44,394 nt of DNA from Nemertoderma westbladi (GCA_032718475.1 JAUCBJ010006304.1:1-44394), one strand, 5' to 3'. Counted from the stretch's first letter, positions 11,801 to 26,959 are shown. Program-made: numbers and translations. The notes: generated from the sequence alone by a model not told the origin.

Positions 11801-14800
11801 GGAGGAGTTCTCTCGCCCTTATTGTTTCTACTCTATATAAACGATCTCCCACAAGGAGGAGTTCTCTCGCCCTTATTGTTTCTACTCTATATAAACGATC
11901 TCCCGCAAGGAGGAGTTCTCTCGCCCTTATTGTTTCTACTCTATATAAACGATCTCCCGCAAGGAGGAGTTCTCTCGCCCTTATTGTTTCTACTCTATAT
12001 AAACGATCTCCCGCAAGGAGGAGTTCTCTCGCCCTTATTGTTTCTACTCTATATAAACGATCTCCCACAAGGAGGAGTTCTCTCGCCCTTATTGTTTCTA
12101 CTCTATATAAACGATCTCCCGCAAGGAGGAGTTTTCTCGCCCTTATTGTTTCTACTCTATATAAACGATCTCCCGCAAGGAGGAGTTCTCTCGCCCTTAT
12201 TGTTTCTACTCTATATAAACGATCTCCCGCAAGGAGGAGTTCTCTCGCCCTTATAGTTTCTACTCTATATAAACGATCTCCCACAAGGAGGAGTTCTCTC
12301 GCCCTTATTGTTTCTACTCTATATAAACGATCTCCCGCAAGGAGGAGTTATCTCGCCCTTATTGTTTCTACTCTATATAAACGATCTCCCGCAAGGATGA
12401 GTTCTCTCGCCCTTATTGTTTCTACTCTATATAAACGATCTCCCACAAGGAGGAGTTCTCTCGCCCTTATTGTTTCTACTCTATATAAACGATCTCCCGC
12501 AAGGAGGAGTTTTCTCGCCCTTATTGTTTCTACTCTATATAAACGATCTCCCGCAAGGAGGAGTTCTCTCGCCCTTATTGTTTCTACTCTACATAAACGA
12601 TCTCCCGCAAGGAGGAGTTCTCTCGCCCTTATAGTTTCTACTCTATATAAACGATCTCCCACAAGGAGGAGTTCTCTCGCCCTTATTGTTTCTACTCTAT
12701 ATAAACGATCTCCCGCAAGGAGGAGTTATCTCGCCCTTATTGTTTCTACTCTATATAAACGATCTCCCGCAAGGAGGAGTTCTCTCGCCCTTATTGTTTT
12801 TTACTCTATATAAACGATCTCCCGCAAGGAGGAGTTCTCTCGCCCTTATTGTTTCTACTCTATATAAACGATCTCCCACAAGGAGGAGTTCTCTCGCCCT
12901 TATTGTTTCTACTCTATATAAACGATCTCCCGCAAGGAGGAGTTCTCTCGCCCTTATTGTTTCTACTCTATATAAACGATCTCCCGCAAGGAGGAGTTAT
13001 CTCGCCCTTATTGTTTCTACTCTATATAAACGATCTCCCGCAAGGAGGAGTTCTCTCGCCCTTATTGTTTTTTACTCTATATAAACGATCTCCCGCAAGG
13101 AGGAGTTCTCTCGCCCTTATTGTTTCTACTCTATATAAACGATCTCCCACAAGGAGGAGTTCTCTCGCCCTTATTGTTTCTACTCTATATAAACGATCTC
13201 CCGCAAGGAGGAGTTTTCTCGCCCTTATTGTTTCTACTCTATATAAACGATCTCCCGCAAGGAGGAGTTCTCTCGCCCTTATTGTTTCTACTCTATATAA
13301 ACGATCTCCCACAAGGAGGAGTTCTCTCGCCCTTATTGTTTCTACTCTATATAAACGATCTCCCGCAAGGAGGAGTTTTCTCGCCCTTATTGTTTCTACT
13401 CTATATAAACGATCTCCAGCAAGGAGGAGTTCTCTCGCCCTTATTGTTTCTACTCTATATAAACGATCTCCCGCAAGGAGGAGTTCTCTCGCCCTTATTG
13501 TTTCTACTCTATATAAACGATCTCCCACAAGGAGGAGTTCTCTCGCCCTTATTGTTTCTACTCTATATAAACGATCTCCCGCAAGGAGGAGTTCTCTCGC
13601 CCTTATTGTTTCTACTCTATATAAACGATCTCCCGCAAGGATGAGTTCTCTCGCCCTTATTGTTTCTACTCTATATAAACGATCTCCCTCAAGGAGGAGT
13701 TCTCTCGCCCTTATTGTTTCTACTCTATATAAACGATCTCCCGCAAGGAGGAGTTCTCTCGCCCTTATTGTTTCTACTCTATATAAACGATCTCCCACAA
13801 GGAGGAGTTCTCTCGCCCTTATTGTTTCTACTCTATATAAACGATCTCCCGCAAGGAGGAGTTCTCTCGCCCTTATTGTTTCTACTCTATATAAACGATC
13901 TCCCGCAAGGATGAGTTCTCTCGCCCTTATTGTTTCTACTCTATATAAACGATCTCCCACAAGGAGGAGTTCTCTCGCCCTTATTGTTTCTACTCTATAT
14001 AAACGATCTCCCGCAAGGAGGAGTTCTCTCGCCCTTATTGTTTCTACTCTATATAAACGATCTCCCACAAGGAGGAGTTCTCTCGCCCTTATTGTTTCTA
14101 CTCTATATAAACGATCTCCCGCAAGGAGGAGTTTTCTCGCCCTTATTGTTTCTACTCTATATAAACGATCTCCCGCAAGGAGGAGTTCTCTCGCCCTTAT
14201 TGTTTCTACTCTATATAAACGATCTCCCACAAGGAGGAGTTCTCTCGCCCTTATTGTTTCTACTCTATATAAACGATCTCCCACAAGGAGTTCTCTCGCC
14301 CTTATTGTTTCTACTCTATATAAACGATCTCCCGCAAGGAGGAGTTTTCTCGCCCTTATTGTTTCTACTCTATATAAACGATCTCCAGCAAGGAGGAGTT
14401 CTCTCGCCCTTATTGTTTCTACTCTATATAAACGATCTCCCGCAAGGAGGAGTTCTCTCGCCCTTATTGTTTCTACTCTATATAAACGATCTCCCACAAG
14501 GAGGAGTTCTCTCGCCCTTATTGTTTCTACTCTATATAAACGATCTCCCGCAAGGAGGAGTTCTCTCGCCCTTATTGTTTCTACTCTATATAAACGATCT
14601 CCCGCAAGGATGAGTTCTCTCGCCCTTATTGTTTCTACTCTATATAAACGATCTCCCACAAGGAGGAGTTCTCTCGCCCTTATTGTTTCTACTCTATATA
14701 AACGATCTCCCGCAAGGAGGAGTTCTCTCGCCCTTATTGTTTCTACTCTATATAAACGATCTCCCACAAGGAGGAGTTCTCTCGCCCTTATTGTTTCTAC

Positions 14801-17800
14801 TCTATATAAACGATCTCCCGCAAGGAGGAGTTCTCTCGCCCTTATTGTTTCTACTCTATATAAACGATCTCCCGCAAGGAGGAGTTCTCTCGCCCTTATT
14901 GTTTCTACTCTATATAAACGATCTCCAGCAAGGAGGAGTTCTCTTGCCCTTATTGTTTCTACTCTATATAAACGATCTCCAGCAAGGAGGAGTTCTCTCA
15001 CCCTTATTGTTTCTACTCTATATAAACGATCTCCCGCAAGGAGGAGTTCTCTCGCCCTTATTGTTTCTACTCTATATAAACGATCTCCCGCAAGGAGGAG
15101 TTCTCTCGCCCTTATTGTTTCTACTCTATATAAACGATCTCCAGCAAGGAGGAGTTCTCTCGCCCTTATTGTTTCTACTCTATATAAACGATCTCCCGCA
15201 AGGAGGAGTTCTCTCGCGCTTATTGTTTCTACTCTATATAAACGATCTCCCACAAGGAGGAGTTCTCTCGCCCTTATTGTTTCTACTCTATATAAACGAT
15301 CTCCCGCAAGGAGGAGTTCTCTCGCCCTTATTGTTTCTACTCTATATAAACGATCTCCCGCAAGGAGGAGTTCTCTCGCCCTTATTGTTTCTACTCTATA
15401 TAAACGATCTCCCGCAAGGAGGAGTTCTCTCGCCCTTATTGTTTCTACTCTATATAAACGATCTCCCGCAAGGAGGAGTTCTCTCGCCCTTATTGTTTCT
15501 ACTCTATATAAACGATCTCCCGCAAGGAGGAGTTCTCTCACCCTTATTGTTTCTACTCTATATAAACGATCTCCCGCAAGGAGGAGTTCTCTCGCCCTTA
15601 TTGTTTCTACTCTATATAAACGATCTCCCGCAAGGAGGAGTTCTCTCGCCCTTATTGTTTCTACTCTATATAAACGATCTCCCGCAAGGAGGAGTTCTCT
15701 CACCCTTATTGTTTCTACTCTATATAAACGATCTCCCGCAAGGAGGAGTTCTCTCGCCCTTATTGTTTCTACTCTATATAAACGATCTCCAGCAAGGAGG
15801 AGTTCTCTTGCTCTTATTGTTTCTACTCTATATAAACGATCTCCCGCAAGGAGGAGTTCTCTCGCCCTTATTGTTTCTACTCTATATAAACGATCTCCCG
15901 CAAGGAGGAGTTCTCTCGCCCTTATTGTTTCTACTCTATATAAACGATCTCCCGCAAGGAGGAGTTCTCTCGCCCTTATTGTTTCTACTCTATATAAACG
16001 ATCTCCAGCAAGGAGGAGTTCTCTCACCCTTATTGTTTCTACTCTATATAAACGATCTCCCGCAAGGAGGAGTTCTCTCACCCTTATTGTTTCTACTCTA
16101 TATAAACGATCTCCCGCAAGGAGGAGTTCTCTCGCCCTTATTGTTTCTACTCTATATAAACGATCTCCCGCAAGGAGGAGTTCTCTCGCCCTTATTGTTT
16201 CTACTCTATATAAACGATCTCCCGCAAGGAGGAGTTCTCTCGCTCTTATTGTTTCTACTCTATATAAACGATCTCCCGCAAGGAGGAGTTCTCTCGCCCT
16301 TATTGTTTCTACTCTATATAAACGATCTCCCACAAGGAGGAGTTCTCTCGCCCTTATTGTTTCTACTCTATATAAACGATCTCCCGCAAGGAGGAGTTCT
16401 CTCGCCCTTATTGTTTCTACTCTATATAAACGATCTCCCACAAGGAGGAGTTCTCTCGCCCTTATTGTTTCTACTCTATATAAACGATCACCCACAAGGA
16501 GGAGTTCTCTCGCCCTTATTGTTTCTACTCTATATAAACGATCTCCCGCAAGGAGGAGTTCTCTCGCCCTTATTGTTTCTACTCTATATAAACGATCTCC
16601 CGCAAGGAGGAGTTCTCTCGCCCTTATTGTTTCTACTCTATATAAACGATCTCCCGCAAGGAGGAGTTCTCTCGCCCTTATTGTTTCTACTCTATATAAA
16701 CGATCTCCCACAAGGAGGAGTTCTCTTGCGCTTAATGTTTCTACTCTATATAAACGATCTCCCGCAAGGAGGAGTTCTCTCGCCCTTATTGTTTCTACTC
16801 TATATAAACGATCTCCCGCAAGGAGGAGTTCTCTCTCCCTTATTGTTTCTACTCTATATAAACGATCTCCCGCAAGGAGGAGTTCTCTCGCCCTTATTGT
16901 TTCTACTCTATATAAACGATCTCCCGCAAGGAGGAGTTCTCTCACCCTTATTGTTTCTACTCTATATAAACGATCTCCCACAAGGAGGAGTTCTCTCGCC
17001 CTTATTGTTTCTACTCTATATAAACGATCTCCCGCAAGGAGGAGTTCTCTCGCCCTTATTGTTTCTACTCTATATAAACGATCTCCCGCAAGGAGGAGTT
17101 CTCTCGCCCTTATTGTTTCTACTCTATATAAACGATCTCCCGCAAGGAGGAGTTCTCTCGCCCTTATTGTTTCTACTCTATATAAACGATCTCCAGCAAG
17201 GAGGAGTTCTCTCGCCCTTATTGTTTCTACTCTATATAAACGATCTCCAGCAAGGAGGAGTTCTCTCGCCCTTATTGTTTCTACTCTATATAAACGATCT
17301 CCCGCAAGGAGGAGTTCTCTCGCCCTTATTGTTTCTACTCTATATAAACGATCTCCAGCAAGGAGGAGTTCTCTCGCCCTTATTGTTTCTACTCTATATA
17401 AACGATCTCCCGCAAGGAGGAGTTCTCTCGCCCTTATTGTTTCTACTCTATATAAACGATCTCCCGCAAGGAGGAGTTCTCTCGCCCTTATTGTTTCTAC
17501 TCTATATAAACGATCTCCCACAAGGAGGAGTTCACTCGCCCTTATTGTTTCTACTCTATATAAACGATCTCCCGCAAGGATGAGTTCTCTCGCCCTTATT
17601 GTTTCTACTCTATATAAACGATCTCCCGCAAGGAGGAGTTCTCTCGCCCTTATTGTTTCTACTCTATATAAACGATCTCCCGCAAGGAGGAGTTCTCTCG
17701 CCCTTATTGTTTCTACTCTATATAAACGATCTCCCGCAAGGAGGAGTTCTCTCGCCCTTATTGTTTCTACTCTATATAAACGATCTCCAGCAAGGAGGAG

Positions 17801-19153
17801 TTCTCTCGCCCTTATTGTTTCTACTCTATATAAACGATCTCCCGCAAGGAGGAGTTCTCTCGCCCTTATTGTTTCTACTCTATATAAACGATCTCCCGCA
17901 AGGAGGAGTTCTCTCGCCCTTATTGTTTCTACTCTATATAAACGATCTCCCACAAGGAGGAGTTCTCTCGCCCTTATTGTTTCTACTCTATATAAACGAT
18001 CTCCCGCAAGGAGGAGTTCTCTCGCCCTTATTGTTTCTACTCTATATAAACGATCTCCAGCAAGGAGGAGTTCTCTCGCCCTTATTGTTTCTACTCTATA
18101 TAAACGATCTCCCGCAAGGAGGAGTTCTCTCGCCCTTATTGTTTCTACTCTATATAAACGATCTCCCACAAGGAGTTCTCTCGCCCTTATTGTTTCTACT
18201 CTATATAAACGATCTCCCGCAAGGAGGAGTTCTCTCGCCCTTATTGTTTCTACTCTATATAAAAGATCTCCCGCAAGGAGGAGTTCTCTCGCCCTTATTG
18301 TTTCTACTCTATATAAACGATCTCCCGCAAGGAGGAGTTCTCTCGCCCTTATTGTTTCTACTCTATATAAACGATCTCCCGCAAGTAGGAGTTCTCTCAC
18401 CCTTATTGTTTCTACTCTATATAAACGATCTCCCGCAAGGAGGAGTTCTCTCGCCCTTATTGTTTCTACTCTATATAAACGATCTCCCGCAAGGAGGAGT
18501 TCTCTCGCCCTTATTGTTTCTACTCTATATAAACGATCTCCCACAAGGAGTTCTCTCGCCCTTATTGTTTCTACTCTATATAAACGATCTCCCGCAAGGA
18601 GGAGTTCTCTCGCCCTTATTGTTTCTACTCTATATAAACGATCTCCCGCAAGGAGGAGTTCTCTCGCCCTTATTGTTTCTACTCTATATAAACGATCTCC
18701 CGCAAGGAGGAGTTCTCTCGCCCTTATTGTTTCTACTCTATATAAACGATCTCCCGCAAGGAGGAGTTCTCTCGCCCTTATTGTTTCTACTCTATATAAA
18801 CGATCTCCCGCAAGTAGGAGTTCTCTCACCCTTATTGTTTCTACTCTATATAAACGATCTCCCGCAAGGAGGAGTTCTCTCGCCCTTATTGTTTCTACTC
18901 TATATAAACGATCTCCCGCAAGGAGGAGTTCTCTCGCCCTTATTGTTTCTACTCTATATAAACGATCTCCCACAAGGAGGAGTTCTCTCACCCTTATTGT
19001 TTCTACTCTATATAAACGATCTCCCGCAAGGAGGAGTTCTCTCGCCCTTATTGTTTCTACTCTATATAAACGATCTCCCACAAGGAGTTCTCTCGCCCTT
19101 ATTGTTTCTACTCTATATAAACGATCTCCCACAAGGGAGTTCTCTCGCCCTTA

Positions 19154-22100
19154 TTGTTTCTACTCTATATAAACGATCTCCCGCAAGGAGGAGTTCTCTC
19201 GCCCTTATTGTTTCTACTCTATATAAACGATCTCCCGCAAGGAGGAGTTCTCTCGCCCTTATTGTTTCTACTCTATATAAACGATCTCCCGCAAGGAGGA
19301 GTTCTCTCGCCCTTATTGTTTCTACTCTATATAAACGATCTCCCGCAAGGAGGAGTTCTCTCGCCCTTATTGTTTCTACTCTATATAAACGATCTCCCGC
19401 AAGGAGGAGTTCTCTCGCCCTTATTGTTTCTACTCTATATAAACGATCTCCCGCAAGGAGGAGTTCTCTCGCCCTTATTGTTTCTACTCTATATAAACGA
19501 TCTCCCGCAAGGAGGAGTTCTCTCGCCCTTATTGTTTCTACTCTATATAAACGATCTCCCGCAAGGAGGAGTTCTCTCGCCCTTATTGTTTCTACTCTAT
19601 ATAAACGATCTCCCGCAAGGAGGAGTTCTCTCGCCCTTATTGTTTCTACTCTATATAAACGATCTCCCGCAAGGAGGAGTTCTCTCGCCCTTATTGTTTC
19701 TACTCTATATAAACGATCTCCCGCAAGGAGGAGTTCTCTCGCCCTTATTGTTTCTACTCTATATAAACGATCTCCCGCAAGGAGGAGTTCTCTCGCCCTT
19801 ATTGTTTCTACTCTATATAAACGATCTCCCGCAAGGAGGAGTTCTCTCGCCCTTATTGTTTCTACTCTATATAAACGATCTCCCGCAAGGAGGAGTTCTC
19901 TCGCCCTTATTGTTTCTACTCTATATAAACGATCTCCCGCAAGGAGGAGTTCTCTCGCCCTTATTGTTTCTACTCTATATAAACGATCTCCCGCAAGGAG
20001 GAGTTCTCTCGCCCTTATTGTTTCTACTCTATATAAACGATCTCCCGCAAGGAGGAGTTCTCTCGCCCTTATTGTTTCTACTCTATATAAACGATCTCCC
20101 GCAAGGAGGAGTTCTCTCGCCCTTATTGTTTCTACTCTATATAAACGATCTCCCGCAAGGAGGAGTTCTCTCGCCCTTATTGTTTCTACTCTATATAAAC
20201 GATCTCCCGCAAGGAGGAGTTCTCTCGCCCTTATTGTTTCTACTCTATATAAACGATCTCCCGCAAGGAGGAGTTCTCTCGCCCTTATTGTTTCTACTCT
20301 ATATAAACGATCTCCCGCAAGGAGGAGTTCTCTCGCCCTTATTGTTTCTACTCTATATAAACGATCTCCCGCAAGGAGGAGTTCTCTCGCCCTTATTGTT
20401 TCTACTCTATATAAACGATCTCCCGCAAGGAGGAGTTCTCTCGCCCTTATTGTTTCTACTCTATATAAACGATCTCCCGCAAGGAGGAGTTCTCTCGCCC
20501 TTATTGTTTCTACTCTATATAAACGATCTCCCGCAAGGAGGAGTTCTCTCGCCCTTATTGTTTCTACTCTATATAAACGATCTCCCGCAAGGAGGAGTTC
20601 TCTCGCCCTTATTGTTTCTACTCTATATAAACGATCTCCCGCAAGGAGGAGTTCTCTCGCCCTTATTGTTTCTACTCTATATAAACGATCTCCCGCAAGG
20701 AGGAGTTCTCTCGCCCTTATTGTTTCTACTCTATATAAACGATCTCCCGCAAGGAGGAGTTCTCTCGCCCTTATTGTTTCTACTCTATATAAACGATCTC
20801 CCGCAAGGAGGAGTTCTCTCGCCCTTATTGTTTCTACTCTATATAAACGATCTCCCGCAAGGAGGAGTTCTCTCGCCCTTATTGTTTCTACTCTATATAA
20901 ACGATCTCCCGCAAGGAGGAGTTCTCTCGCCCTTATTGTTTCTACTCTATATAAACGATCTCCCGCAAGGAGGAGTTCTCTCGCCCTTATTGTTTCTACT
21001 CTATATAAACGATCTCCCGCAAGGAGGAGTTCTCTCGCCCTTATTGTTTCTACTCTATATAAACGATCTCCCGCAAGGAGGAGTTCTCTCGCCCTTATTG
21101 TTTCTACTCTATATAAACGATCTCCCGCAAGGAGGAGTTCTCTCGCCCTTATTGTTTCTACTCTATATAAACGATCTCCCGCAAGGAGGAGTTCTCTCGC
21201 CCTTATTGTTTCTACTCTATATAAACGATCTCCCGCAAGGAGGAGTTCTCTCGCCCTTATTGTTTCTACTCTATATAAACGATCTCCCGCAAGGAGGAGT
21301 TCTCTCGCCCTTATTGTTTCTACTCTATATAAACGATCTCCCGCAAGGAGGAGTTCTCTCGCCCTTATTGTTTCTACTCTATATAAACGATCTCCCGCAA
21401 GGAGGAGTTCTCTCGCCCTTATTGTTTCTACTCTATATAAACGATCTCCCGCAAGGAGGAGTTCTCTCGCCCTTATTGTTTCTACTCTATATAAACGATC
21501 TCCCGCAAGGAGGAGTTCTCTCGCCCTTATTGTTTCTACTCTATATAAACGATCTCCCGCAAGGAGGAGTTCTCTCGCCCTTATTGTTTCTACTCTATAT
21601 AAACGATCTCCCGCAAGGAGGAGTTCTCTCGCCCTTATTGTTTCTACTCTATATAAACGATCTCCCGCAAGGAGGAGTTCTCTCGCCCTTATTGTTTCTA
21701 CTCTATATAAACGATCTCCCGCAAGGAGGAGTTCTCTCGCCCTTATTGTTTCTACTCTATATAAACGATCTCCCGCAAGGAGGAGTTCTCTCGCCCTTAT
21801 TGTTTCTACTCTATATAAACGATCTCCCGCAAGGAGGAGTTCTCTCGCCCTTATTGTTTCTACTCTATATAAACGATCTCCCGCAAGGAGGAGTTCTCTC
21901 GCCCTTATTGTTTCTACTCTATATAAACGATCTCCCGCAAGGAGGAGTTCTCTCGCCCTTATTGTTTCTACTCTATATAAACGATCTCCCGCAAGGAGGA
22001 GTTCTCTCGCCCTTATTGTTTCTACTCTATATAAACGATCTCCCGCAAGGAGGAGTTCTCTCGCCCTTATTGTTTCTACTCTATATAAACGATCTCCCGC

Positions 22101-24030
22101 AAGGAGGAGTTCTCTCGCCCTTATTGTTTCTACTCTATATAAACGATCTCCCGCAAGGAGGAGTTCTCTCGCCCTTATTGTTTCTACTCTATATAAACGA
22201 TCTCCCGCAAGGAGGAGTTCTCTCGCCCTTATTGTTTCTACTCTATATAAACGATCTCCCGCAAGGAGGAGTTCTCTCGCCCTTATTGTTTCTACTCTAT
22301 ATAAACGATCTCCCGCAAGGAGGAGTTCTCTCGCCCTTATTGTTTCTACTCTATATAAACGATCTCCCGCAAGGAGGAGTTCTCTCGCCCTTATTGTTTC
22401 TACTCTATATAAACGATCTCCCGCAAGGAGGAGTTCTCTCGCCCTTATTGTTTCTACTCTATATAAACGATCTCCCGCAAGGAGGAGTTCTCTCGCCCTT
22501 ATTGTTTCTACTCTATATAAACGATCTCCCGCAAGGAGGAGTTCTCTCGCCCTTATTGTTTCTACTCTATATAAACGATCTCCCGCAAGGAGGAGTTCTC
22601 TCGCCCTTATTGTTTCTACTCTATATAAACGATCTCCCGCAAGGAGGAGTTCTCTCGCCCTTATTGTTTCTACTCTATATAAACGATCTCCCGCAAGGAG
22701 GAGTTCTCTCGCCCTTATTGTTTCTACTCTATATAAACGATCTCCCGCAAGGAGGAGTTCTCTCGCCCTTATTGTTTCTACTCTATATAAACGATCTCCC
22801 GCAAGGAGGAGTTCTCTCGCCCTTATTGTTTCTACTCTATATAAACGATCTCCCGCAAGGAGGAGTTCTCTCGCCCTTATTGTTTCTACTCTATATAAAC
22901 GATCTCCCGCAAGGAGGAGTTCTCTCGCCCTTATTGTTTCTACTCTATATAAACGATCTCCCGCAAGGAGGAGTTCTCTCGCCCTTATTGTTTCTACTCT
23001 ATATAAACGATCTCCCGCAAGGAGGAGTTCTCTCGCCCTTATTGTTTCTACTCTATATAAACGATCTCCCGCAAGGAGGAGTTCTCTCGCCCTTATTGTT
23101 TCTACTCTATATAAACGATCTCCCGCAAGGAGGAGTTCTCTCGCCCTTATTGTTTCTACTCTATATAAACGATCTCCCGCAAGGAGGAGTTCTCTCGCCC
23201 TTATTGTTTCTACTCTATATAAACGATCTCCCGCAAGGAGGAGTTCTCTCGCCCTTATTGTTTCTACTCTATATAAACGATCTCCCACAAGGAGGAGTTC
23301 TCTCGCCCTTATTGTTTCTACTCTATATAAACGATCTCCCGCAAGGAGGAGTTCTCTCGCCCTTATTGTTTCTACTCTATATAAACGATCTCCCGCAAGG
23401 AGGAGTTCTCTCGCCCTTATTGTTTCTACTCTATATAAACGATCTCCCGCAAGGAGGAGTTCTCTCGCCCTTATTGTTTCTACTCTATATAAACGATCTC
23501 CCGCAAGGAGGAGTTCTCTCGCCCTTATTGTTTCTACTCTATATAAACGATCTCCCGCAAGGAGGAGTTCTCTCGCCCTTATTGTTTCTACTCTATATAA
23601 ACGATCTCCCGCAAGGAGGAGTTCTCTCGCCCTTATTGTTTCTACTCTATATAAACGATCTCCCGCAAGGAGGAGTTCTCTCGCCCTTATTGTTTCTACT
23701 CTATATAAACGATCTCCCGCAAGGAGGAGTTCTCTCGCCCTTATTGTTTCTACTCTATATAAACGATCTCCCGCAAGGAGGAGTTCTCTCGCCCTTATTG
23801 TTTCTACTCTATATAAACGATCTCCCGCAAGGAGGAGTTCTCTCGCCCTTATTGTTTCTACTCTATATAAACGATCTCCCGCAAGGAGGAGTTCTCTCGC
23901 CCTTATTGTTTCTACTCTATATAAACGATCTCCCGCAAGGAGGAGTTCTCTCGCCCTTATTGTTTCTACTCTATATAAACGATCTCCCGCAAGGAGGAGT
24001 TCTCTCGCCCTTATTGTTTCTACTCTATAT
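19154..24030 (+). repeat. Homogenised core of the 54-bp array
   Basis: About 90 consecutive units appear identical (CCCGC type). The one variant I saw is a CCCAC near 23286. The block is bounded by units with small indels (near 19133 and 24041). Neighbouring parts of the array vary every few units, so this block looks recently amplified, gene-converted or, less happily, over-collapsed or over-polished during assembly. Confidence 0.85.
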
Positions 24031-26959
24031 AAACGATCTCCCACAAGGAGAGTTCTCTCGCCCTTATTGTTTCTACTCTATATAAACGATCTCCCGCAAG
24101 GAGGAGTTCTCTCGCCCTTATTGTTTCTACTCTATATAAACGATCTCCCGCAAGGAGGAGTTCTCTCGCCCTTATTGTTTCTACTCTATATAAACGATCT
24201 CCCGCAAGGAGGAGTTCTCTCGCCCTTATTGTTTCTACTCTATATAAACGATCTCCCGCAAGGAGGAGTTCTCTCGCCCTTATTGTTTCTACTCTATATA
24301 AACGATCTCCCGCAAGGAGGAGTTCTCTCGCCCTTATTGTTTCTACTCTATATAAACGATCTCCCGCAAGGAGGAGTTCTCTCGCCCTTATTGTTTCTAC
24401 TCTATATAAACGATCTCCCGCAAGGAGGAGTTCTCTCGCCCTTATTGTTTCTACTCTATATAAACGATCTCCCACAAGGAGGAGTTCTCTCGCCCTTATT
24501 GTTTCTACTCTATATAAACGATCTCCCGCAAGGAGGAGTTCTCTCGCCCTTATTGTTTCTACTCTATATAAACGATCTCCCGCAAGGAGGAGTTCTCTCG
24601 CCCTTATTGTTTCTACTCTATATAAACGATCTCCCGCAAGGAGGAGTTCTCTCGCCCTTATTGTTTCTACTCTATATAAACGATCTCCCGCAAGGAGGAG
24701 TTCTCTCGCCCTTATTGTTTCTACTCTATATAAACGATCTCCCGCAAGGAGGAGTTCTCTCGCCCTTATTGTTTCTACTCTATATAAACGATCTCCCGCA
24801 AGGAGGAGTTCTCTCGCCCTTATTGTTTCTACTCTATATAAACGATCTCCCGCAAGGAGGAGTTCTCTCGCCCTTATTGTTTCTACTCTATATAAACGAT
24901 CTCCCGCAAGGAGGAGTTCTCTCGCCCTTATTGTTTCTACTCTATATAAACGATCTCCCGCAAGGAGGAGTTCTCTCGCCCTTATTGTTTCTACTCTATA
25001 TAAACGATCTCCCGCAAGGAGGAGTTCTCTCGCCCTTATTGTTTCTACTCTATATAAACGATCTCCCGCAAGGAGGAGTTCTCTCGCCCTTATTGTTTCT
25101 ACTCTATATAAACGATCTCCCGCAAGGAGGAGTTCTCTCGCCCTTATTGTTTCTACTCTATATAAACGATCTCCCGCAAGGAGGAGTTCTCTCACCCTTA
25201 TTGTTTCTACTCTATATAAACGATCTCCCGCAAGGAGGAGTTCTCTCGCCCTTATTGTTTCTACTCTATATAAACGATCTCCCGCAAGGAGGAGTTCTCT
25301 CGCCCTTATTGTTTCTACTCTATATAAACGATCTCCCGCAAGGAGGAGTTCTCTCGCCCTTATTGTTTCTACTCTATATAAACGATCTCCCGCAAGGAGG
25401 AGTTCTCTCGCCCTTATTGTTTCTACTCTATATAAACGATCTCCCGCAAGGAGGAGTTCTCTCGCCCTTATTGTTTCTACTCTATATAAACGATCTCCCA
25501 CAAGAGGAGTTCTCTCGCCCTTATTGTTTCTACTCTATATAAACGATCTCCCGCAAGGAGGAGTTCTCTCGCCCTTATTGTTTCTACTCTATATAAACGA
25601 TCTCCAGCAAGGAGGAGTTCTCTCGCCCTTATTGTTTCTACTCTATATAAACGATCTCCCGCAAGGAGGAGTTCTCTCGCCCTTATTGTTTCTACTCTAT
25701 ATAAACGATCTCCCACAAGGAGGAGTTCTCTCGCCCTTATTGTTTCTACTCTATATAAACGATCTCCCACAAGGAGGAGTTCTCTCGCCCTTATTGTTTC
25801 TACTCTATATAAACGATCTCCCACAAGGAGGAGTTCTCTCGCCCTTATTGTTTCTACTCTATATAAACGATCTCCCGCAAGGAGGAGTTCTCTCGCCCTT
25901 ATTGTTTCTACTCTATATAAACGATCTCCCACAAGGAGGAGTTCTCTCGCCCTTATTGTTTCTACTCTATATAAACGATCTCCCGCAAGGAGGAGTTCTC
26001 TCGCCCTTATTGTTTCTACTCTATATAAACGATCTCCCGCAAGGAGGAGTTCTCTCGCCCTTATTGTTTCTACTCTATATAAACGATCTCCCGCAAGGAG
26101 GAGTTCTCTCGCCCTTATTGTTTCTACTCTATATAAACGATCTCCCGCAAGGAGGAGTTCTCTCGCCCTTATTGTTTCTACTCTATATAAACGATCTCCC
26201 GCAAGGAGGAGTTCTCTCGCCCTTATTGTTTCTACTCTATATAAACGATCTCCCGCAAGGAGGAGTTCTCTCGCCCTTATTGTTTCTACTCTATATAAAC
26301 GATCTCCCGCAAGGAGGAGTTCTCTCGCCCTTATTGTTTCTACTCTATATAAACGATCTCCCGCAAGGAGGAGTTTTCTCGCCCTTATTGTTTCTACTCT
26401 ATATAAACGATCTCCCGCAAGGAGGAGTTCTCTCGCCCTTATTGTTTCTACTCTATATAAACGATCTCCCGCAAGGAGGAGTTCTCTCGCCCTTATTGTT
26501 TCTACTCTATATAAACGATCTCCCGCAAGGAGGAGTTCTCTCGCCCTTATTGTTTCTACTCTATATAAACGATCTCCCGCAAGTAGGAGTTCTCTCGCCC
26601 TTATTGTTTCTACTCTATATAAACGATCTCCCGCAAGGATGAGTTCTCTCGCCCTTATTGTTTCTACTCTATATAAACGATCTCCCGCAAGGAGGAGTTC
26701 TCTCGCCCTTATTGTTTCTACTCTATATAAACGATCTCCCACAAGGAGGAGTTCTCTCGCCCTTATTGTTTCTACTCTATATAAACGATCTCCCGCAAGG
26801 ATGAGTTCTCTCGCCCTTATTGTTTCTACTCTATATAAACGATCTCCCGCAAGGAGGAGTTCTCTTGCTCTTATTGTTTCTACTCTATATAAACGATCTC
26901 CCGCAAGGAGGAGTTCTCTCGCCCTTATTGTTTCTACTCTATATAAATGATCTCCCGCA

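Noticed and set aside
4747-12813. Very long open frames in the 54-bp array on both strands, including one of 2,688 codons
   Set aside because: They follow from a stop-free unit of 54 bp. They overlap in three frames, are interrupted by stop-creating units and indels, and lack a start, introns or any non-repeat domain. They are reported as a repeat, not as genes.
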